Shown piece after piece: positions 1-7,674 of a stretch of DNA of 33,675 bases (positions within the stretch are counted from its first letter, which is position 1; the number at the start of each line of letters is the position of its first letter). The position numbers and the translations under genes were made by a program. The stretch comes from Alphaproteobacteria bacterium (lineage in GTDB: Bacteria > Pseudomonadota > Alphaproteobacteria > ATCC43930 > CGMCC-115725). The notes beneath the pieces were generated by a model. The model saw nothing but the letters and a program-made list of their open reading frames with translations, ran no database searches and was not told the origin of the DNA. The stretch lies in contig JAFAYW010000087.1 of NCBI GenBank assembly GCA_019240125.1, positions 1-33,675 on the forward strand. Reading direction: 5' to 3'.

Positions 1-256
1 ATGCCGTCTGCGCGTCGTTGTTGCGGAAGGTGAGCGTGTCGCGCGAGAGGTTCTGGAAGATGTCGCTGTGCCGATCGAACTTCAGCTCGTCATAAACATT
101 GGGTTTCGCAAAATCGGTGTTGATGTCGAACTGCTTGCCGCGCTCTAGGCAAACAACGCTCATGCCGGTGCTGGCCAGTTCCATCGACATGATCGAGCCG
201 ACCACGCCGCTGCCCACGACGACCACATCGACGGGCTTCATTTTTGTTGCCGACAT
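1..256 (-). CDS. GMC-family FAD oxidoreductase, gluconate 2-dehydrogenase flavoprotein-like (N-terminal part only)
   Basis: Only the first 85 codons lie in the window; the gene continues past the left edge. The N-terminus carries a Rossmann dinucleotide-binding signature, VVVVGSGVVGS at about residues 10-20, followed by an acidic residue ending the second strand (CLERGK), as in FAD-dependent GMC oxidoreductases. The start is the ATG at 256-254, one base after the TGA of the upstream gene (258-260), so the two are translationally coupled; a second in-frame ATG lies at 241-239. The upstream neighbour looks like a gluconate 2-dehydrogenase subunit 3, which normally partners this kind of flavoprotein in membrane-linked sugar or polyol oxidation feeding the respiratory chain. 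The substrate cannot be told from this fragment. The family call is confident; gluconate specificity is inferred from the neighbour. Confidence 0.82.
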   Translation of the reverse strand, partial: MSATKMKPVDVVVVGSGVVGSIMSMELASTGMSVVCLERGKQFDINTDFAKPNVYDELKFDRHSDIFQNLSRDTLTFRNNDAQTA

Positions 257-257
257 A

Positions 258-923
258 TCAGCGCCCCCCAGTGCCGTTGTTCTTGACGATGACGTGTTTC
301 GGAAAGCCCTCGGCATCGAGCGGCACTTTGCCGGTCTGGATGTCGAGGATGCTGACGGGCTCGGCGCGGTACGGCTCGTGGCTGCCGACCAACTCACGGT
401 ACTGGCCGCTCGGCACGCCGGGGAAGCCGAGCAATTTCCAGCCGACCTTGTCGCGATTGCCACCGTAAAGCGGATCGGAGAAGTAGCCCTCCTCGGTATT
501 GCGCCACAGTATGTCGAAGAAAAATTTCGAGGAGAACGATGGCAGTTGGATCTCGTCCTTCTCCAACTGCTTCAACAAACTTAGCTGCCTGTCATCCGGA
601 AGCTGCGCGAACGGCCGGTCGAACTCGCGTCTGCAGTGCTCGTTAATCTCGCGAATCGCGATGCGATAGACCTCTTGCGGCGTGAAACGCGATTGGTAGC
701 CCTGCTGCGGCGTTCCTTCCATCCAAGGTCCGCTGCGATATTGGCGGCCATGGACCCCCCATTGGCTGCTCAAGGCCCGGTCGATATACACCACCACTCC
801 GGCGTCGCGCGCCCCCGGCCCCAGCTCGTCGGTCGGGATCAGATGCTCGACGGCCGCTTCCAGGAAGCGAATCTCGGGCTCCACCAGATAAACATAGGAA
901 GCCCCGATCGGGTTGTCGCTCAA
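258..923 (-). CDS. Gluconate 2-dehydrogenase subunit 3 family protein
   Basis: A protein of about 221 residues resembling the small gamma subunit (subunit 3) of membrane-associated gluconate/sugar dehydrogenases. Features seen are an early FLEAAVEHLIPTD segment, a middle region with YRIAIREINEHCRREF and LLKQLEKDE helices, and a C-terminal GWKLLGFPGVPSGQYR-type segment. The start chosen is TTG at 923-921, because an almost perfect Shine-Dalgarno (926-935) lies five bases before it; the upstream in-frame TTG at 938 would place that site inside the gene, and there is no upstream in-frame ATG. No Tat or Sec signal peptide is evident, although many family members carry one. It is coupled to the flavoprotein gene that follows one base after its stop. 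A role as an assembly or structural partner of that flavoprotein is family knowledge. Confidence 0.85.
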   Translation of the reverse strand: MSDNPIGASYVYLVEPEIRFLEAAVEHLIPTDELGPGARDAGVVVYIDRALSSQWGVHGRQYRSGPWMEGTPQQGYQSRFTPQEVYRIAIREINEHCRREFDRPFAQLPDDRQLSLLKQLEKDEIQLPSFSSKFFFDILWRNTEEGYFSDPLYGGNRDKVGWKLLGFPGVPSGQYRELVGSHEPYRAEPVSILDIQTGKVPLDAEGFPKHVIVKNNGTGGR

Positions 924-925
924 GG

Positions 926-935
926 TCACCTCCTT
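926..935 (-). promoter_or_regulatory. Strong Shine-Dalgarno deciding a TTG start
   Basis: Reading on the minus strand, AAGGAGGTGA is followed by CC and then TTG at 923. This near-complete complement of the 16S rRNA 3' end supports the TTG at 923, rather than that at 938, as the start of the subunit-3 gene. Confidence 0.7.
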
Positions 936-938
936 CAA

Positions 939-1338
939 GTCCCAGCTCAGGGTGCATCAAGTCTCGGCCTCTTACCATATCCTGATCCGCGGTCTTGCAA
1001 ACCTGGGATTACCCGCGTTCCGCGGCATTCCGGCATCCTCCCGATAGTCCGTGCCGTCTTATCGGGGCTCGATCCATTCGCCCGGGTTAATCCCGATGCC
1101 AATAGGCTCTAAGTGAGCCAAGGCCTCGTATGTTGTCGCGCGGTCTTCGCGGGGGCCGTGCTGCCTTGCTGCACGCAGTCTCCTGACTCTAAGCCATGCA
1201 ACCAGGGCTGGCTTCTTGTCGTTTGTCACGGTTTAGCCGCTTTTGTCTGTTGCTGCAGACATGCGTTGCTGTAAGGACTATGATTGAGCATGCGCCCGAA
1301 GGGGCCAATGGCGAATGAAATAGGGGGAGGACAGAAAA
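939..1338. other. Intergenic region, divergent spacer
   Basis: About 400 bases between the leftward dehydrogenase pair and the rightward small gene at 1339. Short open frames are present on both strands but none has a credible ribosome site or protein-like composition. Promoters for both directions probably lie here, but I could not identify convincing -35/-10 boxes. Confidence 0.4.
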
Positions 1339-1743
1339 ATGCCGATTGAGGCAGAAACCAATATTGACGATGAGATGGTTTCTACAAATGCGGAAACCAT
1401 CTTCAATAAGCTCACGGTAGAGACGAACATCGCTACCGCAAGGAGCATCGAACGTCTTGGCAATATCAAGATCGCGGCTCAAGATGCGCTTGACTTCGCG
1501 CACAAGGAAAACGAGGAGCGCTTAATAGCTCTTGCGGGGGCTATCGCGAAACTAGCCTCCGTCGCGAGAGAGGAACGCCAACCGGAGCAAAGCGAAACCA
1601 TCAATATGCTATATCCTCTTGCGCGTATGGCTGAGAATGTTTGTCGCGAGCATATCCTCGATGGTCGCGGGAATATCGTAGCACAAGGGAACGAACGTTC
1701 GGAGGCTCACCCGGAGGAGTGGCTGTCGGGGTGCGATTGTTAG
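1339..1743 (+). CDS. Hypothetical protein, 134 aa
   Basis: Not recognised. The ATG at 1339 follows a strong ribosome site (GGGGGAGG at about 1323-1330), which makes it a credible gene despite its size. The protein is predicted to be soluble, acidic and largely helical, with no signal peptide or membrane segment. A helical stretch (residues about 25-75, containing IERLGNIKIAAQDALDFAHKENEE) precedes a more polar C-terminus ending in GCDC. The gene is less GC-rich than its neighbours, which may mean a recently acquired or fast-evolving orphan. It lies between the divergent dehydrogenase genes and two regulator-like genes on the opposite strand. No function is assigned. Confidence 0.6.
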   Translation: MPIEAETNIDDEMVSTNAETIFNKLTVETNIATARSIERLGNIKIAAQDALDFAHKENEERLIALAGAIAKLASVAREERQPEQSETINMLYPLARMAENVCREHILDGRGNIVAQGNERSEAHPEEWLSGCDC

Positions 1744-1852
1744 GTCGCAGGGTTGAACACCGGGTAAAGCCGGTAAGCCCCGTCGCCAGGGCTCGCGTTC
1801 ACACCTGATGCTGTGCACGGAGCGGCGGGTACTCCGCCGATCCGAAGCGGCA

Positions 1853-2236
1853 TCACGGGGGCACGTCGACACCATTGCGAGGCGCGATATTGCTCAAGAC
1901 GGCATGGATGAAGCGGTCCAGGGTGACGTCGTTCAACGGAACCCGCGCCGCCTGTACCCGATGGACAAAGGCGTGTCGGCTGTCAGTTGAGAACATGATA
2001 ACGGTGGCCGTCGGGAAGCATTTGAGCAGCTCGGCGCCGATCGCCGTCTCGCATTCACCGGGACGCAAACCCCTCAGGACCAGGCCTGGAGCACTGCGCT
2101 CCGACTTTACGTCAACCCGCTCGCCGTGCTGCAGCTGTGCAACGACCTCGACAGAGGCATGAGCGGCCAGAGCCTGAACCACGATGTCGCTGAACATCGT
2201 CGACATTCCGACAAGCAGGATTCGTAAAGCAGGCAT
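1853..2236 (-). CDS. Degenerate response-regulator receiver-domain protein
   Basis: 127 residues that read like a stand-alone receiver domain: a first strand RILLVGMSTMFSDIVVQAL, a second strand VEVVAQL, a strand around GLVLRGLRPGE where the phosphoacceptor Asp would sit, and a strand TVIMFSTDSR. The N-terminal acidic pair and the phosphoacceptor Asp are both missing (the equivalent strand reads LVLRG), so conventional phosphorylation is unlikely. No output domain follows. It lies about 100 bases downstream of a LuxR-type response regulator on the same strand and may be co-transcribed with it. By analogy with other pseudo-receivers it could act by protein-protein contact; that is inference. 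Real-gene confidence is good, fold assignment moderate. Confidence 0.65.
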   Translation of the reverse strand: MPALRILLVGMSTMFSDIVVQALAAHASVEVVAQLQHGERVDVKSERSAPGLVLRGLRPGECETAIGAELLKCFPTATVIMFSTDSRHAFVHRVQAARVPLNDVTLDRFIHAVLSNIAPRNGVDVPP

Positions 2237-2338
2237 GGCGCCGCCTCGCGTGAGTTGCGGCCATCATGTCTGTGTGCAGGGTGAACGACTATCCATCCAA
2301 CTGACGAAATTAGATCGAGTGGCAGGGTTCACATCAGT

Positions 2339-3046
2339 CTAGACGATGTAAGCGGCGTTCATCCGCCGCCAGTGGGCGACCTGCCCGCGCCGCTGCAGGT
2401 GCAGTTTTCCAAGCAGGTTGTGCACGTGCGATTTTGCCGTCGACAGCTCGATGTTCAACTGACGAGCGATCTCCTTGTTGCTTAACCCGGCGCTCACCAA
2501 GCCGACGATTTGCCGCTCGCGCAGCGTCAGCATCGCATCGGACGGTATGTGAGATTGATCCAACGGATTCGACATCGAACAGCCGATTCGCCGCATCAAA
2601 GCGGAGACCACCCGAGCGGAACACACCTGCTCGCCGGCGATGATGGCATAAAGCAGGCGAACCAAATCGCTGAGTGCCGCTGTCCGCGGAATATAGCCGG
2701 CGGCTCCGGCCTCCACCCAAGCGATGACATCGTCTTCCGTCTCGGTGACCGCAAAAACCACGATTCTTGTCCGTGGAGCATGCAGGCGAAGCCTGCGCAC
2801 GTTTTCGACTCCCCCTGGGAAGGCGGCATCCATCAGCAGGATGTCTGGACTGATATCGCCGAGACGTTCGATCGCTTGCGCCAGATCACCGCATAATCCC
2901 ATAACCGACATCTGCGGATCGCGCTTCAGCGCATCCGCCAACCCCTCGCGCAGAAATCGAATCTCCGAGAGGATCAGAAGCGTCGTAGTGGTGTCTGGGT
3001 TTGTCGGGTTTGCCCCGCTTTCTTGCGACAGTCGATGGGTTTCCAT
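2339..3046 (-). CDS. LuxR/NarL-family response regulator
   Basis: A 235-residue regulator with an N-terminal receiver domain (about residues 22-140) and a C-terminal LuxR-type helix-turn-helix (about 172-222; LTLRERQIVGLVSAGLSNKE, then STAKSHVHNLLGKL). The likely phosphoacceptor is D73 in LLMDAAFPGG. The N-terminal acidic pair is altered (LSE at 26-28) and the conserved Lys near the end of the receiver is Arg (YIPRTA). Phosphorylation may therefore be weak or absent, as in atypical NarL relatives. The ATG at 3046 is preferred to the TTG at 3067, whose extra seven residues look unlike this family. No sensor kinase is adjacent. It is divergent from the six-gene block starting at 3445 and is a candidate regulator of it (inference). 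Confidence 0.88.
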   Translation of the reverse strand: METHRLSQESGANPTNPDTTTTLLILSEIRFLREGLADALKRDPQMSVMGLCGDLAQAIERLGDISPDILLMDAAFPGGVENVRRLRLHAPRTRIVVFAVTETEDDVIAWVEAGAAGYIPRTAALSDLVRLLYAIIAGEQVCSARVVSALMRRIGCSMSNPLDQSHIPSDAMLTLRERQIVGLVSAGLSNKEIARQLNIELSTAKSHVHNLLGKLHLQRRGQVAHWRRMNAAYIV

Positions 3047-3444
3047 GTGGAGGCCCCCGAATAGCAAGCACAGCTTTCGACCGGTACCACGTTGCCGCTC
3101 GCTACGACCGCAGCAGCGGACCGTCCATTTGCGGCACCGAGGTGCTGTTCGTAACGATCATCTTACACCGCCAAACGGCACCGGTATGTGAAGCATATCA
3201 CAGTGCGGCGTCATCATTCGAACATCAGACATTACGTAGATCGTTGGATGGAGATGCAGGTGGTCGCAAAGTGCCAAACCCTCAACCTTACTTGCATCCA
3301 ATGGTGTCTGGTTAAGCCTCGTGCGATCGCTCAACTTCATCGTCACTAGCGTGGCTGGTATCGCATATCGCCTGATTGGTCACTAATCCTGCCTTACCTC
3401 GCCGCCTACCATGTGGATGCGACGCGCAACCGAAAGGGACCGTC
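3047..3444. other. Divergent intergenic region upstream of the six-gene block
   Basis: About 400 bases between the response regulator (minus) and the 817-aa gene (plus). It is somewhat less GC-rich than the coding DNA around it. No open frame with a good ribosome site is seen. The promoter of the 3445-12280 block should lie here, but no unambiguous -35/-10 pair or operator repeat was identified by eye. Confidence 0.45.
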
Positions 3445-5898
3445 ATGTTGGAGACGCTTCGAGATCGGTACGCCGGGGAATCTGAGGATCGATGGGCGGC
3501 GGAAAGCCCGTTCCTCGAAACCGCAGTGACGGATAGCCATGAGGATCGCGCTCAGGCATTGGCCGGTGAGATGGCCGGTGAAGCGTGGGAAGCCTGGGAG
3601 ATGCACACTCCCTTTATCGGGGGCGGCGTCACGGAAATGGGCGAATCCGAGTCTCCGTCGGCTGAGGCCGCGCTTCTCGGAGAGATCACGACCGAGCTCA
3701 AGGACCCGAGCTTCCGCGAGGCGCTGGAACAGCTCGCCGACGAGGCGCTGGAAATGCATGCCGAGCAGCTTGCGGGCGAATATGGCGATCGCGAAACGCG
3801 CGACCTCGCCGCGATGCGGCTGCTGAACGAGCATTTCCAACCGCTCGCGGCGCAGACCGAAGCGGCACTTGACCGGTTCTTCGAGCGTCTCGAAGGCTAT
3901 GAGGCTGAGGGGCTGACCGAGTCGGAAATCGAGCGCGTCATCGGCGAAGTCATGCCAACCAACCCGATCTCGCCGGCATCCGAGCAGTTCCTCGGTGGGC
4001 TTTTCAAGAAAATCGGCAAGGTCGTCTCCTCGGTCGTGCGGGCACCGCTCGACCTCGCCGCCAAGGGTCTCTCGTTTATCGGCAAGTTTGCCTTTGGTCC
4101 TTTCAAGTCAGCGCTGGCAAAGCTCGCGAAATTTCTGCTGGGCCATGTCGTCAAATTCGCGCTCGGCCATCTTCCGGCACAATTACGCCCGCTCGCGCAG
4201 AAGCTGGCCGACCGGCTGTTCAACGAGGTCGCGGATACGCACGAGAGCGAAGCCGAACAATACGAGCAGAACGAGAGCGAACGCGTTCCCTGCGGCCCCG
4301 ATGTGGCGCGGCTCGAGGCGGAGTTCGACCTGCACGCGGCGCAATTGCTGCTGACCCCGGACGAGGCAGAGGCCGATCACCTCGTCTCCAGCTATGGCGA
4401 GGATGCGGCGACGCTGCACGAATCCCCGCTGGCGGCACTCGACCGTGCCCGCGCCGAGCTGGCATCGGGATTGTCGCGGCTACAGCCGGGCGAGAGCGCT
4501 CAGCCGGTGATGGAACAGTTTCTGCCAGCGATCGGCGCGTTGTGGCCGGTGCTGAAAGGCGCCGTCGCCATTATCGGCCGACCGCGTGTCAGCGGGTTTA
4601 TCGGCGGTCTCCTCGCCAACCTAATCAAGCCGATACTGGGCGCACAGCCCGCGCAGTTGCTCGGGCCGGCGATCGCCGATGCCGGGCTTCACCTGTTCGG
4701 CTTCGAGACAGGGGCGGGCGACCCGCGCGCGGTCGCGACAGAGGCGCTGTGCGCCACGATCGAGGACACCGCGACCCGGCTCGGCGAGTTGCCGGCGCAC
4801 GTGTTCGAAAACGAGACCCTGCTCGAAGGCGCCGTGCGCGAGGCATTCGAGGAGGCGGCCGCGACCTACTTCCCGCCGACGCTGATCAAACCGGAGCTGC
4901 GCGAGGCGGGTGATATCAAAGGCGCCTGGGCTCGCATGCCGCGCCAGACTGAGCGCAAGCGCTATGCCAAATACAGCCAGACGCTGCCGGTCGAGATCAC
5001 GCCGCGGGTGGCCGAGGGCATACACAGCTTTGGCGGCAGCACCCTCAAGGACCACCTGCGCGACCGCATGGATGTGCCGCACGGCCGCACCCTGCGGACC
5101 CATGTCAGGCTGTACCACGCGATGCCCGGCACTCGGGCCTCCACGATTGCTCGCGCCGAGGGTATCCGACCGCACGACCTGCACCCGTTGACACAGCACG
5201 CGGCCGCCGCGCTGCTCGGGCCGCATGCCGGGCTCGGGCCGCGGCATCACACGCCGGGGCAGTATCTGAGCGGCCCGCACCGGCTGCACGTGCATCAGCG
5301 GCTCTATTACATCGAGCCGCCCAACGGCCGCCAGCACACGCACCAACGGCACCACGCGCGGCTGGCGCGGACCGAGCTGTTGCTCAACCTGCGCAAGAGC
5401 GAGATCCACATCTGGCTCTATGTGAGCGAGCGCCTCTGTCAGCAGATCGCGACCGAGCTCGGCAAGAGCCCCACCGCGGGCGGCACCTTCCGGCTGCTCA
5501 AGCCGCTGGTGCACCGCGCCGCGCGTATGCTGCGCGAGGTGGTGCTCGAACGTCACCTCCCGGCCGAATTGCGGGTCGTCAGCGAAGTGCCGAACCTCGA
5601 AGCGAAGGTGCCGGGCTGGCTGGTCCAGATCGGGCGTCAGCTGGGCGCCAAGGTCGAGGAATGGGCGTCGCAGCAGATCGCGCAATACCTGGCCAACCAC
5701 GCCGAGGAGTTCCGCCATGCCAGCGCGGCTCACCATGACGGCGTGACCTTAAGCATCAAGATGAGCCGGGTGCCCGGCATTGAGATGCTGCGGCTCGCCG
5801 CGAGGCGGCAGCAGCCGCCGGTGCCGTTGAGCGCGGCCACCTTCAACGGCACACCGACCTTCGCGGTCGTGGCGCATCCCGGATACGCGATCCGATGA
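3445..5898 (+). CDS. Large unrecognised protein, 817 aa, acidic N-terminus and amphipathic central region
   Basis: Not recognised as a known family. The ATG at 3445 is chosen over an in-frame start at 3376 because AAAGGGA lies seven bases before it and the protein-like sequence begins there. Residues 1-180 are strongly acidic and contain two similar short motifs, ESPFLE (20-25) and HTPFIGG (54-60). Residues about 182-260 form a Lys/hydrophobic amphipathic stretch (GLFKKIGKVVSSVVRAP onward), and a second hydrophobic stretch lies at about 356-420. The C-terminal half is rich in His and Arg (about residues 530-640), then returns to helical segments. There is no signal peptide. The gene ends in an ATGA overlap with the metalloprotease gene, so the two are translationally coupled. 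The amphipathic blocks suggest membrane or self-association; this is inference. Confidence 0.8.
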   Translation: MLETLRDRYAGESEDRWAAESPFLETAVTDSHEDRAQALAGEMAGEAWEAWEMHTPFIGGGVTEMGESESPSAEAALLGEITTELKDPSFREALEQLADEALEMHAEQLAGEYGDRETRDLAAMRLLNEHFQPLAAQTEAALDRFFERLEGYEAEGLTESEIERVIGEVMPTNPISPASEQFLGGLFKKIGKVVSSVVRAPLDLAAKGLSFIGKFAFGPFKSALAKLAKFLLGHVVKFALGHLPAQLRPLAQKLADRLFNEVADTHESEAEQYEQNESERVPCGPDVARLEAEFDLHAAQLLLTPDEAEADHLVSSYGEDAATLHESPLAALDRARAELASGLSRLQPGESAQPVMEQFLPAIGALWPVLKGAVAIIGRPRVSGFIGGLLANLIKPILGAQPAQLLGPAIADAGLHLFGFETGAGDPRAVATEALCATIEDTATRLGELPAHVFENETLLEGAVREAFEEAAATYFPPTLIKPELREAGDIKGAWARMPRQTERKRYAKYSQTLPVEITPRVAEGIHSFGGSTLKDHLRDRMDVPHGRTLRTHVRLYHAMPGTRASTIARAEGIRPHDLHPLTQHAAAALLGPHAGLGPRHHTPGQYLSGPHRLHVHQRLYYIEPPNGRQHTHQRHHARLARTELLLNLRKSEIHIWLYVSERLCQQIATELGKSPTAGGTFRLLKPLVHRAARMLREVVLERHLPAELRVVSEVPNLEAKVPGWLVQIGRQLGAKVEEWASQQIAQYLANHAEEFRHASAAHHDGVTLSIKMSRVPGIEMLRLAARRQQPPVPLSAATFNGTPTFAVVAHPGYAIR

Positions 5899-7187
5899 CC
5901 GCTTCTGTCGCGCAGATTACGGCCGATCGCGCCTTTGCCCCGTTGCGGCGCCAGGTTCTGCGCCAGCTGACGCACTGGGAAGGGGCCGCCGAACGGCTCG
6001 ACGATTTCGAGGCGAACGCGTCCGCCGCGGCATGGGCGCGGCTCGAGCGCTATGTCGGCGTGACATTGCGCGGCGAGCTTAAAGAAGTGCGGGATCGGCT
6101 TAAACTCGAGGCGGCGGCGGTGCGCGCGACGTTCGCGGCGGCGCGCAATCGGGCGGAACTCGAACGGGTCGCCGATCAGGTCCTGACGCTGCGCGATCGC
6201 TATCTGCAATGCGAGGCGCTGGTCGATTTCTATGTCGATGCCGTGCAATCGCGGGCCAACCCCGAAGTCGGCGCGCAATTGCGCGCCTGCGATGTGATGG
6301 CGGAACGCGCCATCATGACCGCGCTCGAACCGCTGCGCCTGCAGCCGCCGCCGCTGATGACCTATTTCAAGCCCGGCGTCGGCGCCTCGGTGATGCGCAT
6401 CAACACCCGCCTGTGGGATGGCTCGCGCAGCTGTGTCGCCGCGATCAAGATCACCTGGCACAACCGATTGCGGCCGACCGCGCTGATCCATGAATGCGGT
6501 CATCAGGTCGCGGGGCTGACCGGCTGGAACGAGGCGTTCGCGCGTGCGCTGCTGTCGCGGCTCGCCGGCTCACCGGCCGGGGTCGCGGAGCAGATGGCGA
6601 TCTGGGCCAGCGAGATCGCCGCCGACAGTTTCGCCTTCGCCCATGCCGGCTATGCCGCGGTCGCCGCATTGTCCGATGTGGTGTCGGGCCGGGGCGTGCA
6701 GGTATTCCGCTACATCCCGGAAGATGTGCACCCGATCGCCTATCTGCGGGTTCTGCTCGCCGTCGAGATGTGCCGCCGGTTTTACGGGATGGGGCCGTGG
6801 GACGAATTGGAAGCGGCCTGGCGGGAATTGCATCCGCTGGCCAGCGCGCCGGCGATGGTCGCCGGCATGATCCGCGCGATGATCCCCGCGCTGCCGCGCG
6901 TTGTCGAGGCGGCGCTGCTGACGCCCCTGCCGTGCTTTGCCGGCAAGCGTCTTGTTGATCTTGTCGATCCGCAGCGGGTCTCGCCCGGCGCCCTGCGCCT
7001 GATGCAGCGGGATGCCGGCGCCGCCGCCTTCAATTCCAGTCACTGGATCTGGACCGAATGCCTGCGGCTAACCGCGCTCTCGGGCCTGCGCTATGCCATC
7101 GAACCCGAGGCGGGACGCGAGATCCTGAAGCAGCAGGAAGACTGGATGATCAAACTCGGCAACATGACCGCGCTTCAAGCGGCGTGA
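5895..7187 (+). CDS. Putative zincin metalloprotease, 430 aa
   Basis: Its start overlaps the stop of the preceding gene (ATGA at 5895-5898). The central region contains a zinc-protease signature HECGH (H199, E200, H203) in the context LIHECGHQVAGLTGWNEAF. About 37 residues later comes ASEIAADSFAF, where E240 could be the third zinc ligand, the arrangement seen in gluzincin-type peptidases. Residues 20-150 are mainly helical. No signal peptide or membrane segment is apparent, so the protein is either cytoplasmic or exported by a route not using Sec. The family within the zincins was not recognised. As the second gene of the 3445-12280 block, it may process one of the neighbours or be an effector itself (inference). 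Confidence 0.82.
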   Translation: MTASVAQITADRAFAPLRRQVLRQLTHWEGAAERLDDFEANASAAAWARLERYVGVTLRGELKEVRDRLKLEAAAVRATFAAARNRAELERVADQVLTLRDRYLQCEALVDFYVDAVQSRANPEVGAQLRACDVMAERAIMTALEPLRLQPPPLMTYFKPGVGASVMRINTRLWDGSRSCVAAIKITWHNRLRPTALIHECGHQVAGLTGWNEAFARALLSRLAGSPAGVAEQMAIWASEIAADSFAFAHAGYAAVAALSDVVSGRGVQVFRYIPEDVHPIAYLRVLLAVEMCRRFYGMGPWDELEAAWRELHPLASAPAMVAGMIRAMIPALPRVVEAALLTPLPCFAGKRLVDLVDPQRVSPGALRLMQRDAGAAAFNSSHWIWTECLRLTALSGLRYAIEPEAGREILKQQEDWMIKLGNMTALQAA

Positions 7188-7227
7188 CGCGGAGGACATG
7201 ACTTTGCGACGGGCGAGGAGACCATCG

Positions 7228-7641
7228 ATGAGTGAATCGAGACGACAGCATGAGGGATCGGGCGAGGAACGGGCCGCCGAGGCGGTGCGTGCCGAGCTGA
7301 CCGAGACGCGCCAGGAACTCGCCGCCGCGCGCGAGCAAATCGCGGAGGCCCGCGAAGGGATAGCAGAGGCTCGCGAGGGGATCGAAGAGGTTGTCGACAG
7401 CGCGTTGGCATTTGCCGCCTCGCGACAGCTGGCATCAGGAGGCGAGACCGGACCCGCCGCGATCGACGAGATCATCGAAAACGAGCTTGCTGCCCTCGGC
7501 GACAGGCTGAGCCCTTATCAGCAGACGATCATGGCCGACCTTCTGCGGCTTCATTTCAGCCTGCGCGGCCCTCAACACCTGCTCGAGAGCTCAGGGAACT
7601 TCAACCGGCCCATATACCCGCCCATCCGGTCGCGCCGCTGA
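7228..7641 (+). CDS. Small coiled-coil protein with perfect heptad repeats, 137 aa
   Basis: The ATG at 7228 is preferred because GAGGAGA lies at a good distance before it; an in-frame ATG at 7198 has its GGAGG only two bases away. Residues about 12-60 form a highly charged helix with three consecutive seven-residue units (AREQIAE, AREGIAE, AREGIEE; residues 34-54), a clear coiled-coil signature. The rest is a short helical domain ending in a Pro-rich, basic tail (NRPIYPPIRSRR). No signal peptide. It lies 40 bases after the metalloprotease gene and 33 bases before the 460-aa gene, on the same strand. An oligomerising or scaffold role within the cluster is plausible but not proven. Confidence 0.75.
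   Translation: MSESRRQHEGSGEERAAEAVRAELTETRQELAAAREQIAEAREGIAEAREGIEEVVDSALAFAASRQLASGGETGPAAIDEIIENELAALGDRLSPYQQTIMADLLRLHFSLRGPQHLLESSGNFNRPIYPPIRSRR
7327..7389 (+). repeat. Three tandem 21-bp units encoding coiled-coil heptads
   Basis: Three adjacent 21-base units encode AREQIAE, AREGIAE and AREGIEE. Codon third positions differ between units while the protein repeat is preserved, which suggests selection on the heptad rather than a very recent DNA duplication. Confidence 0.7.
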
Positions 7642-7674
7642 CACCGCCCGCGTCGCGGAACGAGGAGATCGAAC

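Noticed and set aside
4621..6503. Long minus-strand frames (371 and 257 codons) opposite the 817-aa and zincin genes
   Set aside because: They lie antisense to two coupled plus-strand genes with good starts, and their translations look like reverse-frame shadows.
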